Counted from the stretch's first letter, positions 16,807 to 25,078 are shown. The stretch: DNA of 64,000 nucleotides from JABFRG01 sp046351415 (GCA_046351415.1 JAXLYO010000006.1:310001-374000); one strand, 5' to 3'. Translations and numbers: made by a program. The notes: generated by a model not told the origin, from the letters alone.

Positions 16807-17730
16807 ATGACGCTCGCCCTTTCTTCCGTCCTCTCTCTCCCCACCCCCGAACTTCCACGCCGCGTTCTCGGCAAGACGAACATTGCCGTCTCCCCGCTCG
16901 GCTTGGGTGCAGCCCCGCTCGGCGACCCGGCGTTGACGGACGCAGCCGCGACGCGCCTCGTGCATGCCTCGCTCGCGTTCGGACTCAAAGTGTTCGATAC
17001 CGCACCGAGCTACGGCGCGTCGGAGAAGCGACTCGGACGAGCCCTCAAAGGGCGGCGAAGCGGAGCCGTGGTCGTCACGAAGGGGGGCTACGGCGTACCC
17101 GGCGTGCCCGATTGGACGCCGGAAGCCATCGAGGGCGGGATTGATCGGGCGCTCCAGGTACTCGCCACGGACTACCTCGACGTCTTCCTGCTCCACTCGT
17201 GTGATCGCGAGCGACTCTCGCGGGGAGACCTCCTCGAGCCGCTCTATCGTGCGAAGAGCGCGGGGAAGGTGCGAGCGATCGGGTACTCCGGCGATGGCGC
17301 CGCACTCGCGTGGGCAGCCACGCATGACGAGTTCGATGTCATCGAGTGCTCGGTGAGCTTCATCGATCAAGCAGCGTTGACGCGTTCCATCCCCAATGCG
17401 GTGAGGCGCGGTATGGGTGTCATCGCGAAACGCCCCCTCGCGAACGCGCCTTGGACGTACCTCGAACGTCCCACCCGCGAAGACGTCGCCACCTACTGGG
17501 ATCGCATGAAGACGTTCTTCCCCTCCGGGACGAGCGAGCTGATGATGGACGAGCTTGCCGTTCGGTTCGCAGCCTATGCCGAAGGCGTCGACTGCGCCGT
17601 GCTCGGTACGCGTCATCCGCACCACGTGGAGCGCGCCCTGCAATGCCTCGCGCGCGGCCCGCTGCCGCGGCCACTGCTCACCTGCCTTCGCGCGCACTAC
17701 GAGCGCGAAGACTGGCCCGGCGTCGTGTAG
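16807..17730 (+). CDS. Aldo/keto reductase
   Basis: 307 residues, NADPH-type AKR fold. The N-terminal RRVLGKTNIAVSPLGLG and the catalytic tetrad are in place: FDTAPSYGASE (Asp64, Tyr69), VTKGGYG (Lys92) and FLLHSCD (His130). The C-terminal cofactor region VLGTRHPHHVERAL is also visible. The ATG at 16807 gives a normal N-terminus. A TTG at 16753 overlaps the AraC stop and would add 18 residues. It is co-directional with AraC, so co-transcription is likely. Substrate unknown. Confidence 0.87.
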   Translation: MTLALSSVLSLPTPELPRRVLGKTNIAVSPLGLGAAPLGDPALTDAAATRLVHASLAFGLKVFDTAPSYGASEKRLGRALKGRRSGAVVVTKGGYGVPGVPDWTPEAIEGGIDRALQVLATDYLDVFLLHSCDRERLSRGDLLEPLYRAKSAGKVRAIGYSGDGAALAWAATHDEFDVIECSVSFIDQAALTRSIPNAVRRGMGVIAKRPLANAPWTYLERPTREDVATYWDRMKTFFPSGTSELMMDELAVRFAAYAEGVDCAVLGTRHPHHVERALQCLARGPLPRPLLTCLRAHYEREDWPGVV

Positions 17731-17818
17731 TCCTCCTTTCGCGTGGCTCGTTTCGAGAACGGGGCACTCGGGCTTCTGGGGTCGTTCGGGGTCGTGCTAG
17801 GTTGCGCGGCCTTCTCTC

Positions 17819-19771
17819 ATGATCGGCATCACGAATCTCGGCAAGGCCTACGGCGGACGCGTTCTCTTCGAAAACGTCTCTCTCCAGTTCAACGCCGGCG
17901 CGCGCTACGGCCTCGTCGGCGCCAACGGATCCGGCAAGACGACATTCCTCAAAATCCTCTCGGGCGACGAGACCGCAACGGATGGCACCATCGCGATCCC
18001 GAAGAACGCGCGCATCGGCGTCCTTCGCCAAGATCGCTTCTTGGACGACGCGAAGATCATCCTCGACCTCGCCATGATGGGCGAAGCAAAGGTGTGGGAG
18101 GCGCTTCAGGAGCGCTCTCGTATCATCCAGGGCGAAGGCGACCCGAACCGCCTTGCGGACCTCGAGGACACGCTTGCACACTTCGATGGCTACACGCTCG
18201 AAGCCCGTGCGACGGCGGTGCTCGAAGGTCTCGGCATCCCCATCGCCCTGCATCGTGGTCCGCTTTCGTCCCTGTCCGGTGGTTTCAAGCTACGTGTGCT
18301 GCTCGCGCAGGTGCTCGTGGGAGGGCCCGACGCGCTCTTCCTCGACGAGCCGACGAACCACCTCGACATCCTGTCCATCCGCTGGCTCGAGAAGTTTCTC
18401 GCGGGCTATCGCGGCGTGGCGCTCGTCATCTCGCACGACCAACGCTTCCTCGACAACGTAGCGACGCACATCCTCGACGTCGACTACGAGACGATTCTCC
18501 CGTACACGGGCAACTACACGTCGTTCTTGCAGCAGAAGGAAGCGACCCGCGCGCAAAAGGAAGGGGAAATCGCCCGCGCAGAAAAGATCATCGCAGAGAA
18601 GCGCGCCTTCGTGGAACGGTTCGGTGCCAAGGCGACGAAAGCCAAACAGGCGCAGAGCCGTCTCAAGCAAATCGAACGCATCGAGGTCGAAGAGCTGAAG
18701 TCGAGCTCGCGCCAGACGCCGCTGTTTCGCTTCACGCCCGCACGCCCGAGCGGCAAAGACGTACTCGAAGTCGCGCACCTCTCGAAGAGCTATGGCGACA
18801 AACACGTTCTTCGGAACATGTCCTTCACCATTCGACGCGGTGAGAAGGTGGCCATCATCGGCCCGAACGGGCTCGGCAAGTCGACGCTACTCAAGATCAT
18901 CACGGACAACGTGAAGGCAGACGAAGGCTCCGTGAAACTCGGTCACGAGGTCCGGGTCGGTTACTTCGCGCAAGATCACCACGAGCTTCTGAAAAACGCG
19001 AAGATGCTCCCCATCGATTACGTGTGGGAAGCGTGCCCGCAAGAGGGCACTTCGTACGTTCGCGGACAGCTCGGTCGCGTCCTCTTCTCCGGCGAAGACG
19101 TGAACAAGCCCGTGGGTTCTCTTTCGGGCGGAGAGGCCGCACGCCTCATTTTTGGTCGCATCATCGTCGAAAAGCCGAACGTGCTCGTCTTGGACGAGCC
19201 GACCAATCACCTCGATCTCGAGGCCATTCAGGCGCTGGCAGATGGGCTCCGGGAGTTCGACGGCACCGTCGTCTTCGTGTCGCACGATCGCTGGTTCGTC
19301 TCCGAACTCGCCACGCGCATCATCGAACTGACAGACAGCGGCCCGCGCGACTTTCCTGGAACGTACGCCGAGTACCTCGATCGAAGCGGCGACGACCACC
19401 TCGATGGTGATGCTGTCGCCGCGAAGCAAAAGAGCATGGGCCCGAGCACGGCCAAGGTCGGAACCTCCCAAAGACCCGAAGCGAACGCGCCGGTCGACAA
19501 GGCGCTGTCGTGGGCCGACCAGAAGAAGGAGAAGAACCGCCTCAATCAGCTCCCCGCGAAGCGCGACAAGGTGCTCGCCGAGATCGAAGCAGCAGAGGCC
19601 GAGAAGGCCGTCATCGCAGCGCGGTACGACGACCCCCATTTCTACATGCAGACTCCAAACGAGGAGATCGAGCGCCTCGCCAAAGAGTTCGAGGCACTCA
19701 CGCAGAAGATCGAGCGCGGACTCCAAGAGTGGGAAGCGCTCGAAGCAGAGATCGCGAAGAACGCAACCTAA
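17819..19771 (+). CDS. ABC-F ATPase (Uup/YbiT/EttA type)
   Basis: 650 residues, soluble, two ABC domains. Walker A motifs GANGSGKTT and GPNGLGKST, signature LSGGFKLR and LSGGEAARL, and Walker B plus the ABC-F hallmark LFLDEPTNHLD and LVLDEPTNHLD are all present. A basic inter-domain linker of about 80 residues (KQAQSRLKQIERI) is typical of ribosome-interacting ABC-F proteins. A C-terminal coiled coil (DKVLAEIEAAEAEKAVIAAR) resembles that of Uup, which binds DNA or ribosomes. No transmembrane parts, so not a transporter. It is followed by a strong terminator and stands alone. Which subfamily it belongs to needs a tree. Confidence 0.92.
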   Translation: MIGITNLGKAYGGRVLFENVSLQFNAGARYGLVGANGSGKTTFLKILSGDETATDGTIAIPKNARIGVLRQDRFLDDAKIILDLAMMGEAKVWEALQERSRIIQGEGDPNRLADLEDTLAHFDGYTLEARATAVLEGLGIPIALHRGPLSSLSGGFKLRVLLAQVLVGGPDALFLDEPTNHLDILSIRWLEKFLAGYRGVALVISHDQRFLDNVATHILDVDYETILPYTGNYTSFLQQKEATRAQKEGEIARAEKIIAEKRAFVERFGAKATKAKQAQSRLKQIERIEVEELKSSSRQTPLFRFTPARPSGKDVLEVAHLSKSYGDKHVLRNMSFTIRRGEKVAIIGPNGLGKSTLLKIITDNVKADEGSVKLGHEVRVGYFAQDHHELLKNAKMLPIDYVWEACPQEGTSYVRGQLGRVLFSGEDVNKPVGSLSGGEAARLIFGRIIVEKPNVLVLDEPTNHLDLEAIQALADGLREFDGTVVFVSHDRWFVSELATRIIELTDSGPRDFPGTYAEYLDRSGDDHLDGDAVAAKQKSMGPSTAKVGTSQRPEANAPVDKALSWADQKKEKNRLNQLPAKRDKVLAEIEAAEAEKAVIAARYDDPHFYMQTPNEEIERLAKEFEALTQKIERGLQEWEALEAEIAKNAT

Positions 19772-19808
19772 CGCCCGGCGAAGGGCCGTCGGTCTCGGCC
19801 ACCAAAGC

Positions 19809-19845
19809 GAAACGCCAAGAGCGTTGTGCCCTTGGCGTTTCTTTC
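19809..19845 (+). terminator. Rho-independent-type terminator after the ABC-F gene
   Basis: A perfect 11-bp stem, GAAACGCCAAG / CTTGGCGTTTC, with an 11-nt loop and a short T-rich tail lies 38 bp after the ABC-F stop codon. Confidence 0.8.
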
Positions 19846-19896
19846 GGCGAATCGCGCTCTTCTTTTCGAGCTGTTTCGCCGCGCGACCGTTCGTCA

Positions 19897-20015
19897 CGGC
19901 GCGAAGGCGAAGGATCTGAGTCTCGGTTTATTCGAGATGGCTTTTCACACTTCGAGGGGGGGGTCGTTGTGTGTGCTTTCTTTCGCCGCACCTCAGATCC
20001 TTCGGCTTCGCGCCG
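19897..20015. repeat. 119-bp element bounded by 24-bp inverted repeats
   Basis: The 24-bp ends (19897-19920 and 19992-20015) are inverted copies with a single mismatch and enclose 71 bp without a reading frame of note. The core of each arm contains GAAGGATCTGAG or its complement. It lies in the gap after the ABC-F terminator. It could be a small non-autonomous mobile element or a structured RNA. No obvious target-site duplication flanks it. Confidence 0.7.
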
Positions 20016-20023
20016 CGACGTGA

Positions 20024-20164
20024 TCAAATCATGGGCTCGGCAGGGGCATTCGCAGCAGATTGCTCGACTGCCCTTCGCGCATCGTCCTTCATACGCGAGA
20101 GGGCATCGTCGATACGACGTTGCCACGTTGCCTTGTCTTGCTCGGACTTCGATCGGTCGCTCAT
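20024..20164 (-). CDS. Possible very small protein (46 residues)
   Basis: A short helical, highly charged sequence: WQRRIDDALSRMKDDARRAV is its core, and it ends in APAEPMI. Codon use fits the genome and the sequence does not look random, but there is no recognised family. An AAGGA touches the ATG at 20164, which is closer than usual for a ribosome binding site. It stands alone next to the inverted-repeat element. Confidence 0.4.
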   Translation of the reverse strand: MSDRSKSEQDKATWQRRIDDALSRMKDDARRAVEQSAANAPAEPMI

Positions 20165-20311
20165 TCCTTGGATAGGAGCAGGCTTCGTGCCAAGGTGCCT
20201 CGGACGCCTGCGACTCGAATTCGTGAACGATTCTCGAGCACGAAACGCTTGCGCGCGTGGCGTTCCGCCCCACGCGTACAACCTCGACCGAGGCATGAAC
20301 GCACACGCACA

Positions 20312-20340
20312 AAAGCAAAAGAGCGCGACCGGCGCGCTCT
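20312..20340 (-). terminator. Terminator after the LysR gene
   Basis: On the minus strand a perfect 8-bp stem AGAGCGCG/CGCGCTCT with a 5-nt loop is followed by TTTGCTTTTG, about 70 bp after the LysR stop. In the 20165-20411 gap nothing else is recognised. Confidence 0.75.
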
Positions 20341-20411
20341 CCGCTTCGTCGTTTGTCCACGCGTTGTCCCACGTCTGTGGAGAGCTTTGCGCGAACGCTT
20401 CGACGTGTGTG

Positions 20412-21320
20412 TCAGTTTTGGACCGGCGTCATGTCGGGGTCGAGGTTCTCGCGCGCATAGGCAACGAGACGCTCGACGACCTTGGCAGCCTGCGCAGCCT
20501 TCTCGCGCTCGTGGTACATCGCGTAGATCGCGACGTCGCCCGGCGGAAGAGAGGTCACGTTGCGAACGCGACCCGCTGCGATCGCGTCACGCGCAACGCT
20601 GCGAGGAACGAATGCCATGCACACGCCACGCTGTGCGGCTTCGAGCATGAGCCACGCGTCGTCGGTGTCGGCGACGATACGCGGCTTGACTTGCTTCTCT
20701 TCGAGGAACTTGTCGATCTCGAAGCGATAGGGCGAGCCCGGACGATACGTCATGAGCGGCACTTCGGTGTGCGGGAGCACACGGCCTTCCGTCAGCCAAC
20801 GGTCGGTTGCTACGCCGATGAGATTCGGTTGGTGCACCTTGACCACCTTGAGGCCCGGCATGTGCGCCGCGCTGGTGCTCGCATCGCACAAGAGCAAGTC
20901 GAGTTCGAGACCCTGCAATTGGTGCACGAGCTCGACGTACTCACCGCCGCGGATGCTCGGAACGCATTCGTCGAATTCGAGCACCGGCATGAGCACGTCG
21001 GTCGCGACGGTGCGCGAGACCGCCGACGTGATGCCGACGCGAAGCGTTTGCGAGGCAACTTGCTCGCGCTTGCCAACGATGTCGAGGAGGCGCTCACCCG
21101 AACGGAACATCACGGCAGTCTCCGCGTACGCGCGACGACCGACGTCCGTGAGCTTGAGTCCTGCAGAGGTGCGCTCGAAGAGCGTGACCCCTAGCGTTCG
21201 CTCGAGCTGGCGGAGCTGTTCGCTCACGGTGGGTTGCGTGACCCCGAGGCGCTCGGCGCCGCGAACGATCGAGCCTTCCGCAGCGACGACGTGGAAGTAA
21301 TAGACGTGATTATAGTTCAA
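20412..21320 (-). CDS. LysR family transcriptional regulator
   Basis: 302 residues. The N-terminal winged helix is clear: NYNHVYYFHVVAAEGSIVRG, AERLGVTQPTVSEQLRQLER, TLGVTLFERT, close to the NhaR-type opening YNHLYYF. The effector domain follows (LRVGITSAVSRTV, LDLLLCDAST, LMTYRPGSPY). The start is most likely the TTG at 21320: it gives the family N-terminus and has an AAAGG 8 bp upstream, while the open frame further upstream (to 21521) has no LysR character and runs across a promoter. A sigma-54-type promoter and a palindromic upstream site precede it. A terminator follows. Target genes are unknown. Confidence 0.87.
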   Translation of the reverse strand: MNYNHVYYFHVVAAEGSIVRGAERLGVTQPTVSEQLRQLERTLGVTLFERTSAGLKLTDVGRRAYAETAVMFRSGERLLDIVGKREQVASQTLRVGITSAVSRTVATDVLMPVLEFDECVPSIRGGEYVELVHQLQGLELDLLLCDASTSAAHMPGLKVVKVHQPNLIGVATDRWLTEGRVLPHTEVPLMTYRPGSPYRFEIDKFLEEKQVKPRIVADTDDAWLMLEAAQRGVCMAFVPRSVARDAIAAGRVRNVTSLPPGDVAIYAMYHEREKAAQAAKVVERLVAYARENLDPDMTPVQN

Positions 21321-21359
21321 TGTGGGGGCCTTTCGTAGAGCTTGGGACCCGGGTGTTAG

Positions 21360-21375
21360 TGCACCCGCTATGCCA
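21360..21375 (-). promoter_or_regulatory. Sigma-54 (-24/-12) promoter of the LysR gene
   Basis: On the minus strand TGGCATAGCGGGTGCA has GG and GC ten bases apart and matches TGGCA at -24 and TGCA at -12. The predicted start of transcription, near 21349, leaves a leader of about 29 nt that carries the ribosome binding site of the TTG start. Confidence 0.7.
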
Positions 21376-21448
21376 ATTTCCGAACCCAGGCTCGACGAAT
21401 GGTTCCGCTTATTTGCCGCCGCGTCGCGGCAGGGTAGGCGTACCATTT

Positions 21449-21470
21449 CGCCCCACTGGGGCAAATCGCC
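21449..21470. promoter_or_regulatory. Candidate activator site A (palindrome upstream of LysR)
   Basis: CGCCCCACTGGGGCAAATCGCC contains the perfect inverted repeat GCCCC-ACT-GGGGC and shares CGCCCCA and GGCAwwTmGCC with sites B (23954-23987) and C (24376-24433). It lies about 85 bp upstream of the LysR -24/-12 promoter, a usual distance for an NtrC-type enhancer. Confidence 0.6.
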
Positions 21471-21596
21471 ATAGGTATTTCCTGTTGCGACAGGGAGATT
21501 CCTAGGCTGAAGCACGTGCACTACATTTGGAAATGCCGATGCGCGGCGCGTGGTGCGTGTGCACGCGACGAACGAAAATCGCGGCGAATCAATCGC

Positions 21597-22298
21597 TCAA
21601 CGTGGGAGGACGAGCGTGACCTTCGCGCCCGCATTGCCTTGACGGTACGGCGGAAGCGTACTCGTTTCGATCGAGAGCGCCCCACCGAGCGCACACATCA
21701 CGTCCGCGGCGATCGCGAGCGAGAGCCCAAGACCTTGCACGCCGGGGCGCTCCGCGAAGGGGCGATCGATGTCGAAGCCTTCGGGAAATCCAGGACCGTC
21801 GTCTTCGACGACGACGCTTACTTGTGCGTCGTTTTCAATCACGCGAATGCGCACTTGGCTGCGCGCAAAGCGAAGCGCATTGGCAACCACCTCGGATAGA
21901 GCGGCGACGACCCAGCGCACATCGAGCATGGCATACGAGGGGCGCTCCCCGAACTCACGCGTCACGGCCACGGTTCGGCGCGACTGGAGTGCGCCCGCTT
22001 GATCGCAGGCCGTCTCGGCAATGTCGCGCACGTCGAGGCGCTCCCGCGCGAATGAAACTTCTTTCTGTAGCTCCGCCACCATCGAAAGGCGGTCCGCCAG
22101 ACGGAGCAAGCGCCGAATGCCCCGCTGCGCCATGGACTTCATCTGTGCCTGCTGCTCGGGCGTACCCTCGTGCGTCAACTCTTCGAGCGCGTTGTGCACG
22201 ACCCCCGCGGGCGAGCGGATGTCGTGCGCAACCTGGCGCAGTAACTGTGTCGTAACGAATGCGAACACCTCGGGAGAGTATGGAACTCTCGTGGCCAC
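21597..22298 (-). CDS. Short soluble sensor histidine kinase
   Basis: 233 residues with only the transmitter. The H-box is LLRQVAHDIRSPAGVVHNAL, the N-box ALSEVVANALRFA, and the ATP lid motifs are DDGPGFPEGF and GLGLSLAIAADV. No sensor domain or membrane segment precedes the H-box, so the signal must come through a partner. The GTG at 22298 lies 2 bp after the stop of the sigma-54 activator gene, so the two are one operon and the kinase is the likely phosphate donor for that regulator. Confidence 0.87.
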   Translation of the reverse strand: MATRVPYSPEVFAFVTTQLLRQVAHDIRSPAGVVHNALEELTHEGTPEQQAQMKSMAQRGIRRLLRLADRLSMVAELQKEVSFARERLDVRDIAETACDQAGALQSRRTVAVTREFGERPSYAMLDVRWVVAALSEVVANALRFARSQVRIRVIENDAQVSVVVEDDGPGFPEGFDIDRPFAERPGVQGLGLSLAIAADVMCALGGALSIETSTLPPYRQGNAGAKVTLVLPR

Positions 22299-22300
22299 GA

Positions 22301-23815
22301 TTAGGCGCCCTCGGCGTACGGAGCAGAGGCGTCTGGGACCTCGGGAGCCGCCTCACGTGGAGGCATGCTACCGCCCACAGCCGGCGGAGGAGGGGCGCTC
22401 TGCGCAACTCCGCTCTGCGCGGTCGTTCCTTGGGCTTGATGCCCCTTCTCTTCTTCGAAGCGTTCGAGCTTTCGATAGAGCGTGCGACGGTCGACACCCA
22501 GGATCTGCGCTGCCCGTGACTTGTTGTCCCCGACGAGCTTGAGAACGCGCTCGATGTAGCGGCGCTCGAGTTCGTGAAGGCTGACGACTTCGCTTGCGTC
22601 GTCTGCTTCGATGACGAAGTGATTGGGCTTGTAGGCGCGAATGCGGTCAGGGAGGTCTTCTACCGTGAGCTCTTCGAAACGGGCGAGCGCAACCGCGCGT
22701 TCCATGGAGTTTTCGAGTTCGCGAACGTTGCCTGGCCATTCGTACTGCATGATCTTCTCGGCGGCTCCACTCGAGAGCACGAGCGGCTTTTCGCGACCTG
22801 CCTTGCGTGAAAATTCGGCGAGAAAGTGCGCGGCGAGTTCGAGGACGTCTTGCGCGCGGCTTCGAAGCGGCGGAAGGTCGACTTGAACGACGTTGACACG
22901 ATAATAGAGGTCCTCGCGGAAGCGCTTGTGGAAGACTTCCGATTCGAGATCTCGATTCGTCGCTGCCACGATGCGCGCGTCGAATGGAATCTCCGCGTTC
23001 GAGCCGACGGGCCGGACTTTTCGCTCTTGGAGCGCACGAAGCAGCTTCGGCTGCATGTCGAGCGGTAGTTCGCCGATTTCGTCGAGGAAGAGCGTTCCGC
23101 CGTTCGCTTGGACGAAGAGACCCGTGCGCTGCGTTTTGGCGTCGGTGAAGGCGCCGCGCGCGTGACCGAAGAGTTCGCTCTCGATGAGGTTCGCAGGGAC
23201 CGCTGCGCAGTTGATCGCCACGAAGGGCCGCTCGCTTCGCGGAGATGCTTCGTGAATGGCGCGGGCGATGAGCTCTTTGCCGGTACCGGTTTCCCCGTAA
23301 ATGAGGACCGAGGCGTCGCCGGGCGCAACGCGCTCGATGAGATCATAGACACGCCGCATTTGAAGACCGCTGCCGACGATGCTGCGAGGCTTCTTCCCTT
23401 CGGCGACGACACTCCGAAGGCGCGTGAGTTCGTCTTGGAGGCGATGGTGCTGCACCGCGCGACCGACAGACAGTGCGAGCACCTTCGTGTCAACGGGCTT
23501 CGTGAGGAAGTCGTAGGCACCGACGCGCATCGCGGTCACGGCGGCTTCCATCGTCCCTTGACCCGTGAGGACGATGACCGGCAGGCCGGGACGCATGCCG
23601 ACGATGCGTTCGCACAAGGCGAACCCGCTCATCTCGGTCATTCCGACGTCCGTGATGACAGCGTCGACGTCCGCATCCCCGAAGGCGTCGAGCGCTTCCT
23701 GCGGATGGGTGAACGTGAGGACATCCATCCCTTGGCGCCGAAGCGCAGCGCCCAAGAGATCGCACATGCTCTCGTCGTCATCGACGACGACGATTCGCCC
23801 CTCTGCTTTGCTCAT
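22301..23815 (-). CDS. NtrC-family sigma-54-dependent response regulator
   Basis: 504 residues. Receiver at 1-120 with VVVDDDES and VITDVGMTEMSG (Asp56), AAA+ domain near 150-390 with Walker A GETGTGKEL, the sigma-54 contact loop as GAFTDA, Walker B GGTLFLDEIGELP and the sensor region RIVAATNRDL, and a Fis-type helix-turn-helix (NKSRAAQILGVDRRTLYRKL). The tail after the helix-turn-helix is an unusual Pro/Ala/Gln-rich extension of about 55 residues. ATG at 23815 has AGGAG 10 bp upstream. The histidine kinase gene follows at 2 bp. A palindromic site and a weak -24/-12 promoter precede it, so autoactivation is likely. Confidence 0.92.
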   Translation of the reverse strand: MSKAEGRIVVVDDDESMCDLLGAALRRQGMDVLTFTHPQEALDAFGDADVDAVITDVGMTEMSGFALCERIVGMRPGLPVIVLTGQGTMEAAVTAMRVGAYDFLTKPVDTKVLALSVGRAVQHHRLQDELTRLRSVVAEGKKPRSIVGSGLQMRRVYDLIERVAPGDASVLIYGETGTGKELIARAIHEASPRSERPFVAINCAAVPANLIESELFGHARGAFTDAKTQRTGLFVQANGGTLFLDEIGELPLDMQPKLLRALQERKVRPVGSNAEIPFDARIVAATNRDLESEVFHKRFREDLYYRVNVVQVDLPPLRSRAQDVLELAAHFLAEFSRKAGREKPLVLSSGAAEKIMQYEWPGNVRELENSMERAVALARFEELTVEDLPDRIRAYKPNHFVIEADDASEVVSLHELERRYIERVLKLVGDNKSRAAQILGVDRRTLYRKLERFEEEKGHQAQGTTAQSGVAQSAPPPPAVGGSMPPREAAPEVPDASAPYAEGA

Positions 23816-23876
23816 CGTGGGTTCACTCCTTGGCCCGCATCCGGTGGAAGGACCGGAGCGTGCCGCCCCGCCGTAG

Positions 23877-23892
23877 TGCATTTCCTGGACCG
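23877..23892 (-). promoter_or_regulatory. Weak candidate sigma-54 promoter of the NtrC-type gene
   Basis: The minus strand CGGTCCAGGAAATGCA keeps GG-N10-GC and ATGCA at -12 but matches poorly at -24. It is proposed mainly because its position relative to site B mirrors the other two promoters and it leaves a 51-nt leader. Confidence 0.35.
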
Positions 23893-23953
23893 CCCCTCGT
23901 GCACGAGAATTCAATGGTTTAGGGGTGGCAGCGATCGCTCATTCGAGCAGTAT

Positions 23954-23987
23954 CGCCCCAACTGTGGCATTTAGCCACACTTGGGCG
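23954..23987. promoter_or_regulatory. Candidate activator site B (palindrome upstream of the NtrC-type gene)
   Basis: The core TGTGGC-ATTTA-GCCACA is a perfect inverted repeat, and the outer arms CGCCC...GGGCG extend it to 34 bp with a one-base bulge. It contains CGCCCCA and GGCATTTAGCC, which are shared with sites A and C. It lies about 80 bp upstream of the candidate promoter. Confidence 0.65.
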
Positions 23988-23989
23988 CT

Positions 23990-24358
23990 TCATGCTGCAA
24001 CGGCTGCACCGCTCAAACCTGGTTCGATCCCATGACGCTCGCGCAGGGTCCGGAGGATGGCGTCCCGACAAGACACGTCGCCGCCTTCATCGACGTAGGC
24101 CACATCCACGACGGCCTTCAGTGTCAGGGAAACGATACGCCGCACCACGCGTTCGATGAAGACGTGCAATGGCTCGTCCGGAACGCGAGCAAGGACGACC
24201 GCTTCGGAGCTCGTCTGGCTCGGTGCAAGTTGAGCAAACCACCGCGCTCCGGAGTCGGCGATGATGACGCGCACTTGGTCTTGGTCGGACTGCTGCATGG
24301 CCGCCGTCACAGCAACCTTCGTGCCTTCGCCAAGGTGGCGAGATCGCTCGCTACGCAT
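23990..24358 (-). CDS. Hypothetical protein in the sigma-54 cluster
   Basis: 122 residues from the ATG at 24358, which has a GGTGG about 5 bp upstream. An ATG at 24427 would add 23 residues and would run across site C. The sequence is soluble with alternating strands and helices: VRVIIADSGARWFAQLA, EAVVLARVPDEPLHVFIERV, VRRIVSLTLKAVVDVAYVD. No family is recognised. It ends next to site B and is divergent from the receiver gene, sharing with it the intergenic region that holds site C and the sigma-54 promoter. Confidence 0.6.
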   Translation of the reverse strand: MRSERSRHLGEGTKVAVTAAMQQSDQDQVRVIIADSGARWFAQLAPSQTSSEAVVLARVPDEPLHVFIERVVRRIVSLTLKAVVDVAYVDEGGDVSCRDAILRTLRERHGIEPGLSGAAVAA

Positions 24359-24375
24359 GAACGCCACCGCCCAAG

Positions 24376-24433
24376 TTGCCCCAAACTGCGCGCCAGGGAC
24401 GTGGCGGAGCCCCTCAGCCTGGGGCATTTCGCC
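24376..24433. promoter_or_regulatory. Candidate activator site C (paired half-sites upstream of the receiver gene)
   Basis: TTGCCCCAAACTG (24376-24388) and CAGCCTGGGGCATTTCGCC (24415-24433) form an interrupted inverted repeat. The right half matches the GGCAwwTmGCC part of sites A and B. The pair lies about 100-150 bp upstream of the -24/-12 promoter at 24534. Confidence 0.55.
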
Positions 24434-24533
24434 TCAATTCGATTCTAAGTCGCGTCGCGCAAGGAAATCATGGGGTTCGCGAAACCGTTCGGGAATTCCT
24501 GAGCAGATGACATTGGCTGTCACGGCATTCCCA

Positions 24534-24549
24534 TGGCACGTGAGTTGCT
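24534..24549 (+). promoter_or_regulatory. Consensus sigma-54 (-24/-12) promoter
   Basis: TGGCACG-TGAG-TTGCT matches the sigma-54 consensus TGGCACG-N4-TTGCW at every defined position. Transcription should begin near 24560, two bases before the ATG of the receiver gene, so the message would be nearly leaderless. Confidence 0.85.
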
Positions 24550-24561
24550 GGACTTTTTGGC

Positions 24562-25011
24562 ATGAAGCACAGCGACCGCACGCGCGTCCTCGGTCGATGC
24601 GTCCTCATCGTGGACGACGAGGAGGACACCCGAGAACTCTTGGGCGGGATGCTTGCGCGTGCGGGCGCCAATGTCATCGAAGCATCTTCGGTCGATGAGG
24701 CGCTCGAGTGTTTTCGCATCGTGACGGTCGACCTGGTGGTGAGCGACATTCGAATGCCAGGGCGCGACGGTTATTCCTTCATCCGGGAACTGCGAGAGCG
24801 CGAGGAGGTCGGCGCTACCGTTCCCGCCCTCGCGCTCACGGCGTGCGTGGAAGACGCCGATCGTGCCCGCGCCCTCGAAGCAGGCTTCGACATGCATGCG
24901 AGCAAACCGATGACGGCGATGGAACTCCTCGAGCTCGCGGTGGAACTCATGGCGACTCATCCGCGCTCTCGCCGCATGCGGGTCGCCGCGAACAACAACG
25001 CGGGCACCTGA
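24562..25011 (+). CDS. Receiver-only response regulator
   Basis: 149 residues, a single receiver domain. VLIVDDEEDTRELL, LVVSDIRMPGRDGYSFI (acceptor Asp in SDIRMPG), ALTACVED and the Lys of HASKPM are all present. There is no output domain, so it works as a phosphate sink or by protein contact. Its receiver resembles the C-terminal receiver of the hybrid kinase at 8795 (shared SDI-MPG-DGY-F and the pattern PALALTA). A full-consensus sigma-54 promoter lies directly upstream. ATG at 24562 is the only reasonable start. Confidence 0.88.
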   Translation: MKHSDRTRVLGRCVLIVDDEEDTRELLGGMLARAGANVIEASSVDEALECFRIVTVDLVVSDIRMPGRDGYSFIRELREREEVGATVPALALTACVEDADRARALEAGFDMHASKPMTAMELLELAVELMATHPRSRRMRVAANNNAGT

Positions 25012-25078
25012 GGCAAACGCTGTTCGTCGTACGCGGGGTACGCGCGGGCGAAGTGCAGCGCGACGCGATCTTTCAGAG

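Noticed and set aside
21321..21521. Upstream extension of the LysR protein
   Set aside because: The sequence has no LysR features and runs across the -24/-12 promoter and site A.
22301..23815. GAFTDA as a defective sigma-54 contact loop
   Set aside because: The variant keeps the critical Thr and occurs in functional NtrC-family proteins as far as I know, so it is not evidence of loss of function.
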